From positions 39,410 through 103,409 of the forward strand of contig NZ_JACIDT010000014.1 of the NCBI RefSeq assembly GCF_014196495.1: a stretch of 64,000 bases of DNA, in the 5' to 3' direction. The translations under genes and the position numbers were made by a program. This DNA is from Sphingobium jiangsuense (GTDB lineage Bacteria; Pseudomonadota; Alphaproteobacteria; Sphingomonadales; Sphingomonadaceae). The notes beneath the pieces were generated by a model. The model saw only the letters and a program-made list of their open reading frames with translations, searched no databases and had not been told where the DNA came from. This document shows positions 15,981 through 24,924 of this stretch, in pieces. Numbering within the stretch: position 1 is the stretch's first letter; the number at the start of each line of letters is the position of its first letter.

Positions 15981-17110
15981 AGGGTGCCGAAGGACTGATC
16001 GTCCTGCTGTCCCCCGACAATGCGGGCGATCCGCGCTGGTGGCGGGTTGCCGAAGGGCGCATCGGATCGCGGACGCAAGGGGCCGTCCCGGCGGGAACGG
16101 ACGGCGGCGGGCCGGTGATGCTGGTGCTGCCGCCCGATGTCGCGGTGCTGCGCCGGGTCGAGCTGGATCCGGCGATGCCGCCCGCCCAGGCGCGCGCGGT
16201 CGCCATCCGCAAGGCGCTGGAGGCCGGGATAACAGACCCGGCGGAGATGCATGCGGCGGCGCTGGAGCCGGTGGAAGGCGGCGCGCCGGGGGTCTGGCAT
16301 ATCGCGGTCATCGCGCGCGCCGATCTGGCGCATTGCCTCGGCTGGGCGGGCGATCGGGGGCTGGATCCCGACATCGTGCTGCCGCTGGGGGCGATCCTGC
16401 CGGAGCCGGAGGAAGGCCCGGAGCAAGGTCCGGAGGAAAGCTATGTCCGCGCGGACCTGGCGGGCATCGCCGTAGCGCGCGGGCGCAAGGGCGCGGGCCA
16501 TGCCGATGCCCCGTGGATGCAGGCGCTGCTGAGCGGCGTGCCGGTGGAGACGCTGCCGCCCGAAGAGGCCGAGGCCGCGCTGGTCGCGGCGCTGGCGCGG
16601 CCGCCGGTCAACCTGCGCTCCGGCCCGTTCGCGCGGAGGCGGCGCAGCGGTGCGGATGCTGCCTGGCTGCGGCGGATGGCGCTGCTGGCCGGGCTGCTCC
16701 TGCTCGTCTCGCTTTCCATCACCGTCGCGCTGATCGCCCGCAATGCGTGGAGCACATCGCGCCTCGACGCCCGCACGGTCGCCCTTGCGCGGCCCTTCGC
16801 GCCCGCCGCCGGGGATGCGGCAAGCGCGGCGGCGGAGATCGACCGGCTGGTGGCGGAAAGGGGTGGCGTTCACGCCTTCACCGGGCCGCTTGCCGGATTG
16901 ATGCAGGCGATGCGCCCCGTTCCGGGCGTCAGCCTCGCCACGCTCAGCCTGAACGAGGACGGGCTGCTGCATGCGACGCTCGCCTCGGCGCGGGCCGAGG
17001 ATATCAACAGGGTGCTGCTCGCGGTTCAGGGGGCCGGTTTCCGGATCACGGCGACCTCCTCGACCGATCCGGGCGGCCGGGTAATCGCGGAAATCACGGT
17101 GCAGCCATGA
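15977..17110 (+). CDS. gspL: type II secretion system assembly protein GspL
   Basis: Bitopic inner-membrane protein that binds GspE in the cytoplasm and GspM in the membrane; about 377 residues. An actin-like cytoplasmic domain (from LIVLLSPDN) is followed by one transmembrane segment (LLAGLLLLVSLSITVALIA, about residues 235-253) and a ferredoxin-like periplasmic domain ending RVIAEITVQP. A GTG at 15977 overlaps the gspK stop (GTGA) with GGGGAG upstream; an in-frame ATG at 15962 is the alternative. Sequence conservation in this family is low, so the call rests on layout and position. Confidence 0.88.
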   Translation: MKGAEGLIVLLSPDNAGDPRWWRVAEGRIGSRTQGAVPAGTDGGGPVMLVLPPDVAVLRRVELDPAMPPAQARAVAIRKALEAGITDPAEMHAAALEPVEGGAPGVWHIAVIARADLAHCLGWAGDRGLDPDIVLPLGAILPEPEEGPEQGPEESYVRADLAGIAVARGRKGAGHADAPWMQALLSGVPVETLPPEEAEAALVAALARPPVNLRSGPFARRRRSGADAAWLRRMALLAGLLLLVSLSITVALIARNAWSTSRLDARTVALARPFAPAAGDAASAAAEIDRLVAERGGVHAFTGPLAGLMQAMRPVPGVSLATLSLNEDGLLHATLASARAEDINRVLLAVQGAGFRITATSSTDPGGRVIAEITVQP

Positions 17111-17598
17111 CGGAAAACCTCAACCATTGGTGGAACGGCCGCGCGCCGAGGGAGCGACTGCTGCTGGCGATCATGCTGGCGCTGCTCGCGGCGGTGGCGG
17201 GCTGGCTGGGCGTGCTGCGTCCGCTCGAAAGCGGCCTGCGCGGCGCGATGCGCGCCAATGCCGAAGCGGCGGAACGCCATGCCGACGTGGCGCGCAAGGT
17301 CGACTGGTTGAAGGGCGGGCAGGACAGTGCCGCGCGCGCGCCGTCCTCGCTGCCGGTCGACCAGATCGTCGGGCAGAGCGCGGGCGAGGCGGGTTTCACG
17401 CTCGACCGGGTGCAAGCGCAGGGGCGCGACCGCGTGGATATCACCATCGCGACCGCGCGCCCGACCGCGCTGCTCGGCTGGATCGCCGCGCTGGAGGGGC
17501 AGGGGATCGCGGTCGACAAGGCGTTGATATCGCCTTCCGGCGCCACCGGGACGGTCAGCGCCCAGCTGGGCTTCCGCCGCGCGGGGAAGGGGACATGA
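17107..17598 (+). CDS. gspM: type II secretion system protein GspM
   Basis: Small bitopic partner of GspL, 163 residues. It has a short cytoplasmic tail with NHWWNGRAPRERLL, one transmembrane segment (LLAIMLALLAAVAGWLGVL, about residues 20-38) and a periplasmic domain ending in a ferredoxin-like fold (VDITIATARPTALLGWIAALEGQGI). It starts at the ATG overlapping the gspL stop and ends overlapping gspN. Confidence 0.9.
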   Translation: MTENLNHWWNGRAPRERLLLAIMLALLAAVAGWLGVLRPLESGLRGAMRANAEAAERHADVARKVDWLKGGQDSAARAPSSLPVDQIVGQSAGEAGFTLDRVQAQGRDRVDITIATARPTALLGWIAALEGQGIAVDKALISPSGATGTVSAQLGFRRAGKGT

Positions 17599-18317
17599 TC
17601 CGCGTCCTGTCCCTTTCCCGCCGTGCCGTCCTCCTGCTGGGGGTGGCATGTTTGCTGGCGCTGGCCGCCTTTTTTCCGTTGCGGATCGCGCTCGATCTTG
17701 CGGGGCTGGGCGCCCATGGCGTCACCGCGCGGCAGGTGCGGGGCAGCATCTGGCAGGGCGGCATCGACGGGCTGATGCTGGGTCCGGTCGGGCTGGGCGA
17801 CGTCAGGGCCGCCGTCGCGCCGGGGCCGCTGCTGCTCGGCCGTATCCGCCTGGACCTGTCGCGCGAGGGGGAAGGGGACGCGCTGCGCGGGGCGTGGGTC
17901 AGCGGCTTCAACCACAAGGGCATAGCCGATGTGACGGGCAGCATGGCGGCGGGCGGCCTTTTCCCCGCGCTGCCGGTCAGCCTGCTCGAATGGCAGGACG
18001 TGACGGTGGAGTTCGCGGGCGATGCCTGCGCCCGCGCCGAGGGGCGGTTGCGCGTGCGGTTGAACGGCCCCTATGCGGGCCTCACCCTGTCGCAGGGGCT
18101 GGAAGGCCCGGCGACCTGCGACGGCGCGGCCGTCCTCTTTCCGCTCGTCAGCCAGACGGGGATGGAGCGTCTGTCGCTGCGTATCGATCGCGACGGGCGC
18201 TACAGCGCGAGGATCGCGGTGAAGCGCGCGAAGGATGGCGACGGCGCCGCTCTCGCCGCCGCCGGGCTGCGCGCGCAGGGCGAGGATTATGTGCTCTCGC
18301 TGGAAGGGCGGATGTGA
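17595..18317 (+). CDS. gspN: type II secretion system protein N
   Basis: A 240-residue protein with one N-terminal membrane anchor (AVLLLGVACLLALAAFFPL) and a periplasmic domain with the T2SS-N phrases VRGSIWQGGIDGL and DVTVEFAGDACARAEGRL. GspN is an accessory inner-membrane component whose exact role is unsettled. It overlaps gspM and gspO by 4 bases. Confidence 0.88.
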   Translation: MIRVLSLSRRAVLLLGVACLLALAAFFPLRIALDLAGLGAHGVTARQVRGSIWQGGIDGLMLGPVGLGDVRAAVAPGPLLLGRIRLDLSREGEGDALRGAWVSGFNHKGIADVTGSMAAGGLFPALPVSLLEWQDVTVEFAGDACARAEGRLRVRLNGPYAGLTLSQGLEGPATCDGAAVLFPLVSQTGMERLSLRIDRDGRYSARIAVKRAKDGDGAALAAAGLRAQGEDYVLSLEGRM

Positions 18318-19075
18318 CTGCCTTTTCCGCCATGGTGCTCGGCGGCGGCGTGCTGGGCCTTATCTTCGGCAGCTTCCTGGCCGCGCTGGTGATGCGCTGG
18401 CCGGAGGGGCGGTCGGTCCTTTCGGGGCGATCGTGCTGCGATCATTGCGGGCGGACCCTGCACGCGGCCGATCTCGTCCCGGTGCTGAGCCATCTCGCCA
18501 GCCGGGGGCGGTGCCGTGGCTGCGGCGGCCGGATCGATCCCGTGCATATGCGCATGGAACTGGGCTGCGCGGCGATCGGTGTCGGCGCGATGCTGGCCGC
18601 GCCGGTGCCGCAGGCGCTGGGGTGGATGGTGCTGGGCTGGGGCCTCTTGGCGCTGGCGGTGCTGGACGCGCGCCATTATTGGCTGCCCGATGCGCTGACC
18701 CTGCCGCTCGCCCTTCTGGGCTTCGCCGTCGCGCCGTGGATCACGGGTGTCGGGCTGAAGGAGGCGCTGGTCGGCGCGGCGCTGGGCTATGGCGTGCTGC
18801 TCGCCCTGTCGCTCGGTTACCGCGCGGCGCGCGGGCGCGACGGGCTGGGGCTGGGGGATGCGAAGCTGCTGGGCGCGCTGGGGGCATGGTTCGGCTGGCA
18901 GGCGCTGCCGTTCATCCTGCTCGCATCCTCGCTGCTGGCGCTGGCGTGGGTGCTGCTGCGCGCGCTGAGCGGCTACGCCATCGATCGCACGACACGGATA
19001 GCGTTCGGCACCTTCCTGTGCATCGCGGCGATCCCGGCGGGGGTGGCGGCGCGCGGCCTGCTGGCATCCGGATAG
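18314..19075 (+). CDS. gspO: prepilin leader peptidase/N-methyltransferase GspO (PilD-like)
   Basis: Polytopic aspartic protease that cuts prepilin leaders after Gly and N-methylates the new Phe; 253 residues. The N-terminal half has the two zinc CxxC pairs (C42-x-x-C45 and C67-x-x-C70). The peptidase half has the two catalytic Asp residues in their usual settings, D118 (AVLDARHYWLPDAL) and D182 (GLGLGDAKLLGALGAW). The start is the GTG overlapping gspN. This enzyme would have to process the repeat-extended leaders of GspG, H and J, so its being encoded with them matters. It converges with the GST gene with no spacing between stop codons. Confidence 0.95.
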   Translation: MTAFSAMVLGGGVLGLIFGSFLAALVMRWPEGRSVLSGRSCCDHCGRTLHAADLVPVLSHLASRGRCRGCGGRIDPVHMRMELGCAAIGVGAMLAAPVPQALGWMVLGWGLLALAVLDARHYWLPDALTLPLALLGFAVAPWITGVGLKEALVGAALGYGVLLALSLGYRAARGRDGLGLGDAKLLGALGAWFGWQALPFILLASSLLALAWVLLRALSGYAIDRTTRIAFGTFLCIAAIPAGVAARGLLASG

Positions 19076-19702
19076 CTACCCGCCCTGCTGCATCTTAGCG
19101 ATCAGCGCGCCGTCGATCTCCTGTGCGCGCCGGTAGGCCGGGCGCTCTCGCAGGGGCAGGACATAATCGGCGAAGGCGGCGCGGTCCGGCATGGTGCCGA
19201 AGCGCAGGCCCCAGTCGATCTGCGCGCCGACATAGACGTCGGCGGCGGAGAAGCGATCGCCCGCGATGAAGCTCTTGCCCGCGACCGCCTGTTCCAGCGC
19301 GTTCATCACATCCTCGTAGCTGCCAAAGCCGACCGTCCTGCGCTGCTTCTCGTCCGGGGTCCAGTGAAAGGCGTGGCTGGTGACGGCCTGTTCCACCGGC
19401 CCGGCGGCGAAGAACAGCCAGCGATAATAGTCCGCGCGGGCGGAGGGTGGCGGGACCAGCCGCTTCTCCGGAAAGGCATCGGCGAGATAGGTGCAGATCG
19501 CCGCGCCCTCCGTCACCACCTGCCCGCGATGGACGATGGCGGGCACCTTGCCCATCGGATTGACGGCGAGATAGTCCGGCGCCTTCATCGTCGTGCCGTA
19601 ATCGAGCAGGCGTTCCTCATAAGGCTCGCCCAGCTCCTCCAGCATCCACCGGACGATCTGTCCGCGCGACATGGGATTGGTGTAGAATATCAGCTCGCTC
19701 AT
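19076..19702 (-). CDS. glutathione S-transferase family protein
   Basis: Cytosolic GST, 208 residues, with an N-terminal thioredoxin-like domain (MSELIFYTNPMSRGQIVRWMLEEL; KVPAIVHRGQVVTEGAAICTYLAD is the usual cis-Pro and Ser-bearing glutathione site, split here across residues 53-76) and a C-terminal helical domain (FSAADVYVGAQIDWGLRFG). The start at 19702 lies 6 bases after AGGAGG; the Met two codons upstream overlaps that site. The substrate is unknown. Confidence 0.9.
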   Translation of the reverse strand: MSELIFYTNPMSRGQIVRWMLEELGEPYEERLLDYGTTMKAPDYLAVNPMGKVPAIVHRGQVVTEGAAICTYLADAFPEKRLVPPPSARADYYRWLFFAAGPVEQAVTSHAFHWTPDEKQRRTVGFGSYEDVMNALEQAVAGKSFIAGDRFSAADVYVGAQIDWGLRFGTMPDRAAFADYVLPLRERPAYRRAQEIDGALIAKMQQGG

Positions 19703-19771
19703 CTGCATCCTCCTGTCGTTCTTCTCTTGCGGGGACGTTGGGTTCCCACGCACCCGGCCCGGCTATCAACG

Positions 19772-19800
19772 AAAACGGGCGGAGAATGACCCCGCCCGTT
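19772..19800 (-). terminator. rho-independent terminator after clpA
   Basis: Read on the minus strand, AACGGGCGG pairs perfectly with CCGCCCGTT over a 9-base loop and is followed by TTTTCGTT. It lies 24-50 bases past the clpA stop. Confidence 0.65.
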
Positions 19801-19823
19801 CCGTTTCCTCAACCCCGCGCCGA

Positions 19824-22145
19824 TCACTCCGTATCGGCGGCCTTCGCCTTCGGCTTCGCGCTGGGCTTGCCTTTGCCCTTGGGCGCGGCCGGGATGATCT
19901 GGAAGGTCAGCGCGTCGTCCTTCAGGCCGACGACCACCTCGCCGCCATGGACGAGCTTGCCGAACAGCAGCTCCTCGGCCAGCGGCTGCTTGATCTTCTC
20001 CTGCATCAGGCGGCCCATCGGGCGGGCGCCGTAGAGCTTGTCATAGCCCCGGTCGGTGAGCCACTTGCGCGCCTCGTCGCTGAGCGTGATGTGGACGTCG
20101 CGGTCGGCCAGTTGCAGTTCCAGTTGCAGGACGAACTTGTCGACCACCCGTGCGACGACCTCCGGCGGCAGATAGCCGAACGGAACGATCGCATCGAGCC
20201 GGTTGCGGAATTCCGGCGTGAACAGCCGCTTCACCGCTTCCTCGCTCGCATCCTCCTTGCTGATGACATCGCCGAAGCCGATGCCCTCGCGCGCCATGTC
20301 GGATGCGCCCGCGTTGGTCGTCATGATCAGGATGACGTTGCGGAAATCCACCGTCTTGCCGTGATGGTCGGTCAGGCGGCCATTGTCCATCACCTGCAAC
20401 AGGATGTTGAACAGGTCCGGATGCGCCTTCTCGATCTCGTCGAGCAGCAGCACGCAATGCGGGTTCTGGTCGATCGCGTCGGTCAATAGGCCGCCCTGGT
20501 CATAGCCCACATAGCCCGGAGGCGCGCCGATCAGGCGGCTGACCGAGTGGCGCTCCATATATTCGGACATATCAAAGCGTTGCAGCGGAATGCCGAGAAG
20601 CGATGCGAGCTGCCGCGCGACCTCCGTCTTGCCGACGCCGGTGGGGCCGGAGAAGAGGTAGTTGCCGATCGGCTTGTCCGGATCGCGCAGGCCCGCGCGG
20701 GAAAGCTTGATCGCGCTTGCCAGCACCTCGATCGCCTTGTCCTGCCCGAACACGACGCGCTTCAGGTCCTGCTCCAGCGAGACGAGGACGGTCTTGTCGT
20801 CGCTCGACACGGTCTTGGGCGGGATGCGCGCCATGGTCGAGATGACGGCCTCGATCTCCTTGGACGTGATGATCTTCTTGCGCTTCGATGGGGCGACCAG
20901 CATCTGCATCGCGCCGACCTCGTCGATCACGTCGATCGCCTTGTCCGGCAGCTTGCGGTCGTTGATGTAGCGGGCGGAAAGCTCCACCGCCGCCTTGATC
21001 GCATCCGCCGTGTAGCGGACATGGTGATGCTCCTCGAAATTCGGGCGCAGGCCGGTGAGGATCTTGATCGTGTCCTCGATGGTCGGCTCGTTGACGTCGA
21101 TCTTCTGGAACCGGCGCAGCAGCGCGCGGTCCTTCTCGAAATGGTTGCGGAACTCCTTGTAGGTGGTCGAGCCGATGCAGCGGATGGTGCCGCCGGACAG
21201 GGCGGGCTTCAGCAGGTTGGAGGCGTCCATCGCCCCGCCGCTGGTCGCGCCCGCGCCGATCACGGTATGGATCTCGTCGATGAAAAGCACCGCTTCCGGC
21301 ATCTTTTCAAGCTCGTTCACCACGGCCTTCAGACGCTCCTCGAAGTCGCCGCGATAGCGCGTGCCGGCGAGCAACGCGCCCATATCGAGCGAGTAGATGA
21401 CCGCGTCCTTCAATACGTCGGGCACGTTGCCCTCGATGATCTTGCGCGCGAGGCCTTCCGCGATGGCGGTCTTGCCGACGCCGGGGTCGCCCACATAGAG
21501 CGGGTTGTTCTTCGACCGGCGGCACAGGATCTGGATCGTGCGGTCGACCTCGGCGCTGCGGCCGATCAGCGGGTCGACCTTGCCCTCCATCGCCTTCTCG
21601 TTGAGGTTGACGGTGAACTGGTCGAGTGCGCTGTCCTTCTTTTCCTTGGTCTGCGCCTTCTTCTCCTGCTCGTTCGCCTTGGTTTCGGGCTGCGCGGGCT
21701 GGGCGGTCGCCTTGCCGACGCCGTGCGAGATATAGGACACCGCGTCGAGGCGGCTCATATCCTGCTGTTGCAGGAAATAGACGGCATAGCTTTCCCGCTC
21801 GGAAAACAGCGCGACCAGAACATTGGCGCCGGTCACCTCGTCCTTGCCGGAGGACTGGACGTGCAGGATCGCCCGCTGCACCACCCGCTGGAAGCCGCTG
21901 GTCGGCGAGGGGTCGGTGTCGCTGTCCACTTTCAGGCTGTCCAGCTCGGTATCGAGATAATGGGTTACGGAATCCGTCAGTTCGCCCAGATCGACGCCGC
22001 AGGCCTGCATCACCTTGGAGGCGTGCTCGTCCTCGATCAGGGCGAGGAGCAGATGTTCCAGCGTCGCATATTCATGGTGCCTCTCGGACGCATGCGTCAG
22101 CGCATTGTGCAGCGTGGTTTCGAGGGCGGAAGCAAAAGACGGCAT
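19824..22145 (-). CDS. clpA: ATP-dependent Clp protease ATP-binding subunit ClpA
   Basis: Hsp100 unfoldase that feeds substrates to ClpP, 773 residues. An N-terminal Clp-repeat domain (HEYATLEHLLLALIEDEHA) is followed by a short charged linker and two AAA modules with Walker A motifs GDPGVGKTAIAEG and GPTGVGKTEVARQ. It ends with a Lys/Ala-rich tail. The absence of a long coiled-coil middle domain makes it ClpA, not ClpB. The ATG at 22145 (MPSFASALE) is preceded by GGGAG; an in-frame codon 33 bases upstream lacks support. No clpS gene is adjacent within the window. Confidence 0.95.
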   Translation of the reverse strand: MPSFASALETTLHNALTHASERHHEYATLEHLLLALIEDEHASKVMQACGVDLGELTDSVTHYLDTELDSLKVDSDTDPSPTSGFQRVVQRAILHVQSSGKDEVTGANVLVALFSERESYAVYFLQQQDMSRLDAVSYISHGVGKATAQPAQPETKANEQEKKAQTKEKKDSALDQFTVNLNEKAMEGKVDPLIGRSAEVDRTIQILCRRSKNNPLYVGDPGVGKTAIAEGLARKIIEGNVPDVLKDAVIYSLDMGALLAGTRYRGDFEERLKAVVNELEKMPEAVLFIDEIHTVIGAGATSGGAMDASNLLKPALSGGTIRCIGSTTYKEFRNHFEKDRALLRRFQKIDVNEPTIEDTIKILTGLRPNFEEHHHVRYTADAIKAAVELSARYINDRKLPDKAIDVIDEVGAMQMLVAPSKRKKIITSKEIEAVISTMARIPPKTVSSDDKTVLVSLEQDLKRVVFGQDKAIEVLASAIKLSRAGLRDPDKPIGNYLFSGPTGVGKTEVARQLASLLGIPLQRFDMSEYMERHSVSRLIGAPPGYVGYDQGGLLTDAIDQNPHCVLLLDEIEKAHPDLFNILLQVMDNGRLTDHHGKTVDFRNVILIMTTNAGASDMAREGIGFGDVISKEDASEEAVKRLFTPEFRNRLDAIVPFGYLPPEVVARVVDKFVLQLELQLADRDVHITLSDEARKWLTDRGYDKLYGARPMGRLMQEKIKQPLAEELLFGKLVHGGEVVVGLKDDALTFQIIPAAPKGKGKPSAKPKAKAADTE

Positions 22146-22157
22146 TTCAGTTCTCCC

Positions 22158-22214
22158 GGCATCCGAGGGGGATGCCATTTTCCACTATGTCGGCACGCGT
22201 TACCGCTTGGTCAA
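22158..22214 (-). promoter_or_regulatory. possible promoter and 5'-leader hairpin of clpA
   Basis: On the minus strand TTGACC (22209-22214) is followed after 17-19 bases by GACATAGT. Just before the clpA Shine-Dalgarno, GGCATCC pairs perfectly with GGATGCC over a 5-base loop (22158-22176). The -10 match is weak; the hairpin could instead end transcription of the DUF1192 gene. Confidence 0.3.
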
Positions 22215-22292
22215 GGGCGCCGACCCAAATCCCCGTCCTCCGTCCTTCAGGGCCGGTTTTCCCGCCGGCGGCGACGAGGAAAGGGGATAAGC

Positions 22293-22496
22293 TCATTTTC
22301 GGAATAAGGCCTCGGCGCTGGCCTTGTGGCTGACCGCCCGGTCGATCGTCTTGCGGACGCGCTCTATCTCGGCCTCCAGCGCCGCGACGCGGGCGCGAAG
22401 CTCATCGACAGACAGGGGGGCAAGATCCTGCCTGATCAACAGGTTGAGCGGGTCATCCGCCCGCTTCGGCAGATAGTCGTCCATATCCATCGACAT
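22293..22496 (-). CDS. DUF1192 family protein
   Basis: A 67-residue acidic protein of the alphaproteobacterial DUF1192 family, with no known function. It has the family phrases MDDYLPKRADDPLNLL, QDLAPLSVDELRAR and a C-terminal coiled coil (VAALEAEIERVRKTI) ending SAEALFRK. Three in-frame Met codons (22496, 22490, 22484) are possible starts; the first is used here. It lies divergent from the quinone oxidoreductase gene. Confidence 0.8.
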   Translation of the reverse strand: MSMDMDDYLPKRADDPLNLLIRQDLAPLSVDELRARVAALEAEIERVRKTIDRAVSHKASAEALFRK

Positions 22497-22603
22497 TAAT
22501 GTTGACCCTATCAGGAGCAGTGTCAATATGGCATGGCGATCGGGCGGCGGATCATGGGCCACTCACATGAGCCGGCTGCCCGGACAGTGGGGGGAGATCA
22601 GGT

Positions 22604-23611
22604 GTGGCGCTGGAGATAATATCCAAGGAAATGCGGGCTATAGGCATGGATCGTCCGGGCGGGCCGGACGTGCTGGCCGAAAGGACGATGGCCATTCCCG
22701 CGCCGCGCAAGGGCGAGGTGCTGATCCGCGTGCATGCGGCCGGGGTGAACCGGCCCGACCTCCTCCAGCGGCAGGGCAATTACCCGCCGCCTGCCGGGGC
22801 CTCTCCGCTGCTGGGGCTGGAGGTGTCGGGCGTGGTGGTGCAACTGGGCGCGGAGGTGGACGTGGCGCTGCTGGGGCAGCGCGTGTGCGCGCTCACCAAT
22901 GGCGGGGGCTATGCCGAATATGTGACGGTCCCCGCCGGGCAATGCCTGCCCGTGCCGGACGGATACGACATGGTGGAGGCCGCGGCGCTGCCCGAAACGC
23001 TGTTCACCGTGTGGACCAACCTGTTCGAGCGCGCCTATGCGGTCGAGGGCGACACGGTGCTGGTGCATGGCGGCACCAGCGGCATCGGGACGATGGCCAT
23101 TTCGCTGTGCCGCCTGTTCGGCGTGCGGATCATCGTCACCTGCGGCACGGACGAGAAATGCAGGGCGGCGCTGGACTGGGGCGCCCATCATGCGATTAAC
23201 TACCGCACGCAGGATTTCGTCGAGGAAGTCCGCGCCATCACCGACGGGCGCCGCTGCCAGGTGGTGCTCGACATGGTCGGCGGCGATTATGTCGCGCGCA
23301 ACCTCAAATGCCTCTCCGACGACGGGCGGCATGTGTCGATCGCCGTTCTGGGCGGCAGCAAGGCGCAGATTTCCATGGCCGAGGTGATGATGCGGCGGCT
23401 GACGCTGACCGGCTCCACGCTGCGGGCGCGATCCGACACGTTCAAGGCGCTGGTCGCCGACGAGATCGGCAACCATGTCTGGCCGTTCGTGGCCAAGGGC
23501 GAATTGCGTCCGGCCATCGACAGCGTGGTGCCGCTGGCCGAAGCCGCCCGCGCCCATGCCCGGATGGAGGCGGGCGAGCATTTCGGCAAGATCGTGCTGC
23601 AGGTGGAATGA
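22604..23611 (+). CDS. NAD(P)H-quinone oxidoreductase, MDR superfamily (PIG3-like)
   Basis: A 335-residue zinc-free medium-chain reductase. The N-terminal GroES-like domain has VHAAGVNRPDLLQRQGNYP, the family signature; the Rossmann domain has HGGTSGIGTMAISLCRLFG. This is the quinone oxidoreductase/PIG3 group, which reduces quinones with NADPH. The GTG at 22604 has GGGGAG just upstream; an ATG at 22631 (MRAIGMDRPGG) would remove nine residues and also fits the family. Confidence 0.9.
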   Translation: MALEIISKEMRAIGMDRPGGPDVLAERTMAIPAPRKGEVLIRVHAAGVNRPDLLQRQGNYPPPAGASPLLGLEVSGVVVQLGAEVDVALLGQRVCALTNGGGYAEYVTVPAGQCLPVPDGYDMVEAAALPETLFTVWTNLFERAYAVEGDTVLVHGGTSGIGTMAISLCRLFGVRIIVTCGTDEKCRAALDWGAHHAINYRTQDFVEEVRAITDGRRCQVVLDMVGGDYVARNLKCLSDDGRHVSIAVLGGSKAQISMAEVMMRRLTLTGSTLRARSDTFKALVADEIGNHVWPFVAKGELRPAIDSVVPLAEAARAHARMEAGEHFGKIVLQVE

Positions 23612-23755
23612 CGGGGCGGGGAACGGAGGCAGGGCCGGGAAAGCATTTTACTTGCTCTCGCACCGGCTTTGTTTTATCCGTGACTGGTTTGGCGGCCACC
23701 CTGCTTGGGTGGCCCTTATTATTTCCGATGTTGTTTCAAGACTGGAGCGCACGCC

Positions 23756-24499
23756 TTGTCCCAGCCGCTTATGCCCCACGCCACCGCCTGCTGGCTGATC
23801 GAGAATACCGGCCTCAGCTTTTCGCAGATCGCCGATTTCTGCGGTCTGCACATGCTGGAGGTACAGGCCATCGCCGACGATACGACGAGCATCAAATATA
23901 CGCCGCGCGATCCGGTGCGCGCGCATGAACTGACGGTCGAGGAAATCCGCAAGGGCGAGGCCGATCCCGATTATGCGCTGAAGATTTCGCGCGGCAGCGA
24001 GCCTGTCCGCCGTACCAAGGGGCCGCGTTATACGCCGGTTTCCAAGCGGCAGGACAAGCCGGACGGCATTGCGTGGATCCTGCGCAACCATCCGGAGATT
24101 TCCGACGGCGCGATCGGTCGCCTGATCGGCACGACCCGCACCACCATCGCCGCGATCCGCGACCGCAGCCACTGGAACATCGCCAATATCGTGCCGAAGG
24201 ATCCGGTGACGCTCGGCCTGTGCTCGCAGCGCGAACTGGATGCCGAGGTCGCCAAGGCGGCGAAGAAGGCCGGGATCGAGGCGCCCGCCGACACGCGCCT
24301 CGACGGCGCCAAGGCTGCGTTGATCGAGGAACTGCGGCGCCAGCGCGACGACGCCGGGCGCGATGAGGCGGGGCGCGACGATGCGGCGCGCGTCGAGGAA
24401 GGCGAGGAGCAGAGCATTCCGGCTTCCAACCCCTTCCGCGAAGAGGCGGAACGCCTGTTCGGCCGCTCCAGCGACGGCGGCGAAGCGGACCGGGACTGA
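23756..24499 (+). CDS. trcR: cell cycle transcriptional regulator TrcR (DUF1013)
   Basis: Alphaproteobacterial regulator first described in Caulobacter-type cell-cycle control; 247 residues. The N-terminus (MSQPLMPHATACWLIENTGLSF, then QIADFCGLHMLEVQAIAD) and the middle (PDGIAWILRNHPEISDGAIGRLIGTTRTTI) are diagnostic of the family and suggest a helix-turn-helix. The C-terminal 60 residues are charged and repetitive (DDAGRDEAGRDDAAR). The start is a TTG at 23756 with GGAG upstream, chosen because the family begins MSQPLMP; the next ATG would lose five residues. Confidence 0.92.
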   Translation: MSQPLMPHATACWLIENTGLSFSQIADFCGLHMLEVQAIADDTTSIKYTPRDPVRAHELTVEEIRKGEADPDYALKISRGSEPVRRTKGPRYTPVSKRQDKPDGIAWILRNHPEISDGAIGRLIGTTRTTIAAIRDRSHWNIANIVPKDPVTLGLCSQRELDAEVAKAAKKAGIEAPADTRLDGAKAALIEELRRQRDDAGRDEAGRDDAARVEEGEEQSIPASNPFREEAERLFGRSSDGGEADRD

Positions 24500-24522
24500 T
24501 CGCGGGATATAGACGGCAATGG

Positions 24523-24551
24523 AAAAGGGCGGGGCAATCCCCGCCTTTTTT
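24523..24551 (+). terminator. rho-independent terminator after trcR
   Basis: GGCGGGG pairs with CCCCGCC over a CAAT loop, flanked by AAAA on the left and TTTTTT on the right. It starts 24 bases after the stop. Confidence 0.85.
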
Positions 24552-24611
24552 CTTGGGCGCTTATGGGGCTGCAAAGCTGTTTGGGGAAGGCTGCCTGGGG
24601 TGTTGTCTTAC

Positions 24612-24689
24612 CGTCACCCCAGCGAAGGCTGGGGTCGTAGGCCATGTGGTGCGACATCCCCTGAGATGCCAGCCTTCGCTGGCATGACG
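24612..24689 (+). repeat. family A intergenic double-hairpin repeat, copy 2
   Basis: The same two-hairpin layout as at 4076, with GAAG/CTTC in place of GCAG/CTGC in the loops. It lies between the convergent genes trcR and the TauE-like gene. Confidence 0.85.
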
Positions 24690-24731
24690 GAGAAAAGAAG
24701 AGGTTATTTAGGTAGTTAGATTTAACCCGAT

Positions 24732-24922
24732 CGTCATGCTGAACTTGTTTCAGCATCCATCAAGCCCCACAGACCGATGGTCAATCCGGCGAAATGGACC
24801 CTGAGCCGAAGGCCGGCGCAGCTAACCAAGTTCAGGGTGACGGTAAAGGCAATGTCAGCTCTTGGCCGCAACCTGTTGTTCAACGGGAAATAGGTCATGC
24901 CGGCCTGCGCTCTGGCATGACG
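24732..24922 (+). repeat. composite repeat: family D element plus half of a family A element
   Basis: A run beginning CGTCATGCTGAACTTGTTTC and closing with AAGTTCAGGGTGACGG (24732-24842) has matching outer ends that can pair (GAACTT/AAGTTC). It is followed at 24892-24922 by a lone GTCATGCCGGC...GCTCTGGCATGAC hairpin resembling one half of family A. No gene is supported in 24500-24924. Confidence 0.6.
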
Positions 24923-24924
24923 GA

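Larger units (their letters stand above)
6804..19075 (+). other. type II secretion system operon gspC-D-E-F-G-H-I-J-K-L-M-N-O
   Basis: Thirteen genes in one direction cover every structural class of the system: inner-membrane clamp (C), outer-membrane secretin (D), ATPase (E), platform (F), major and minor pseudopilins (G, H, I, J, K), assembly proteins (L, M, N) and the leader peptidase/methylase (O). Most junctions overlap by 4-8 bases, so it is almost certainly one transcript with coupled translation. No pilotin (GspS) or secreted substrate gene is in the operon. Confidence 0.95.

Noticed and set aside
20547..22307. 586-residue plus-strand frame opposite clpA
   Set aside because: It is a shadow frame on the opposite strand of a certain gene, common in high-GC DNA; composition is Arg/Leu/Val/Asp-rich with no family likeness.
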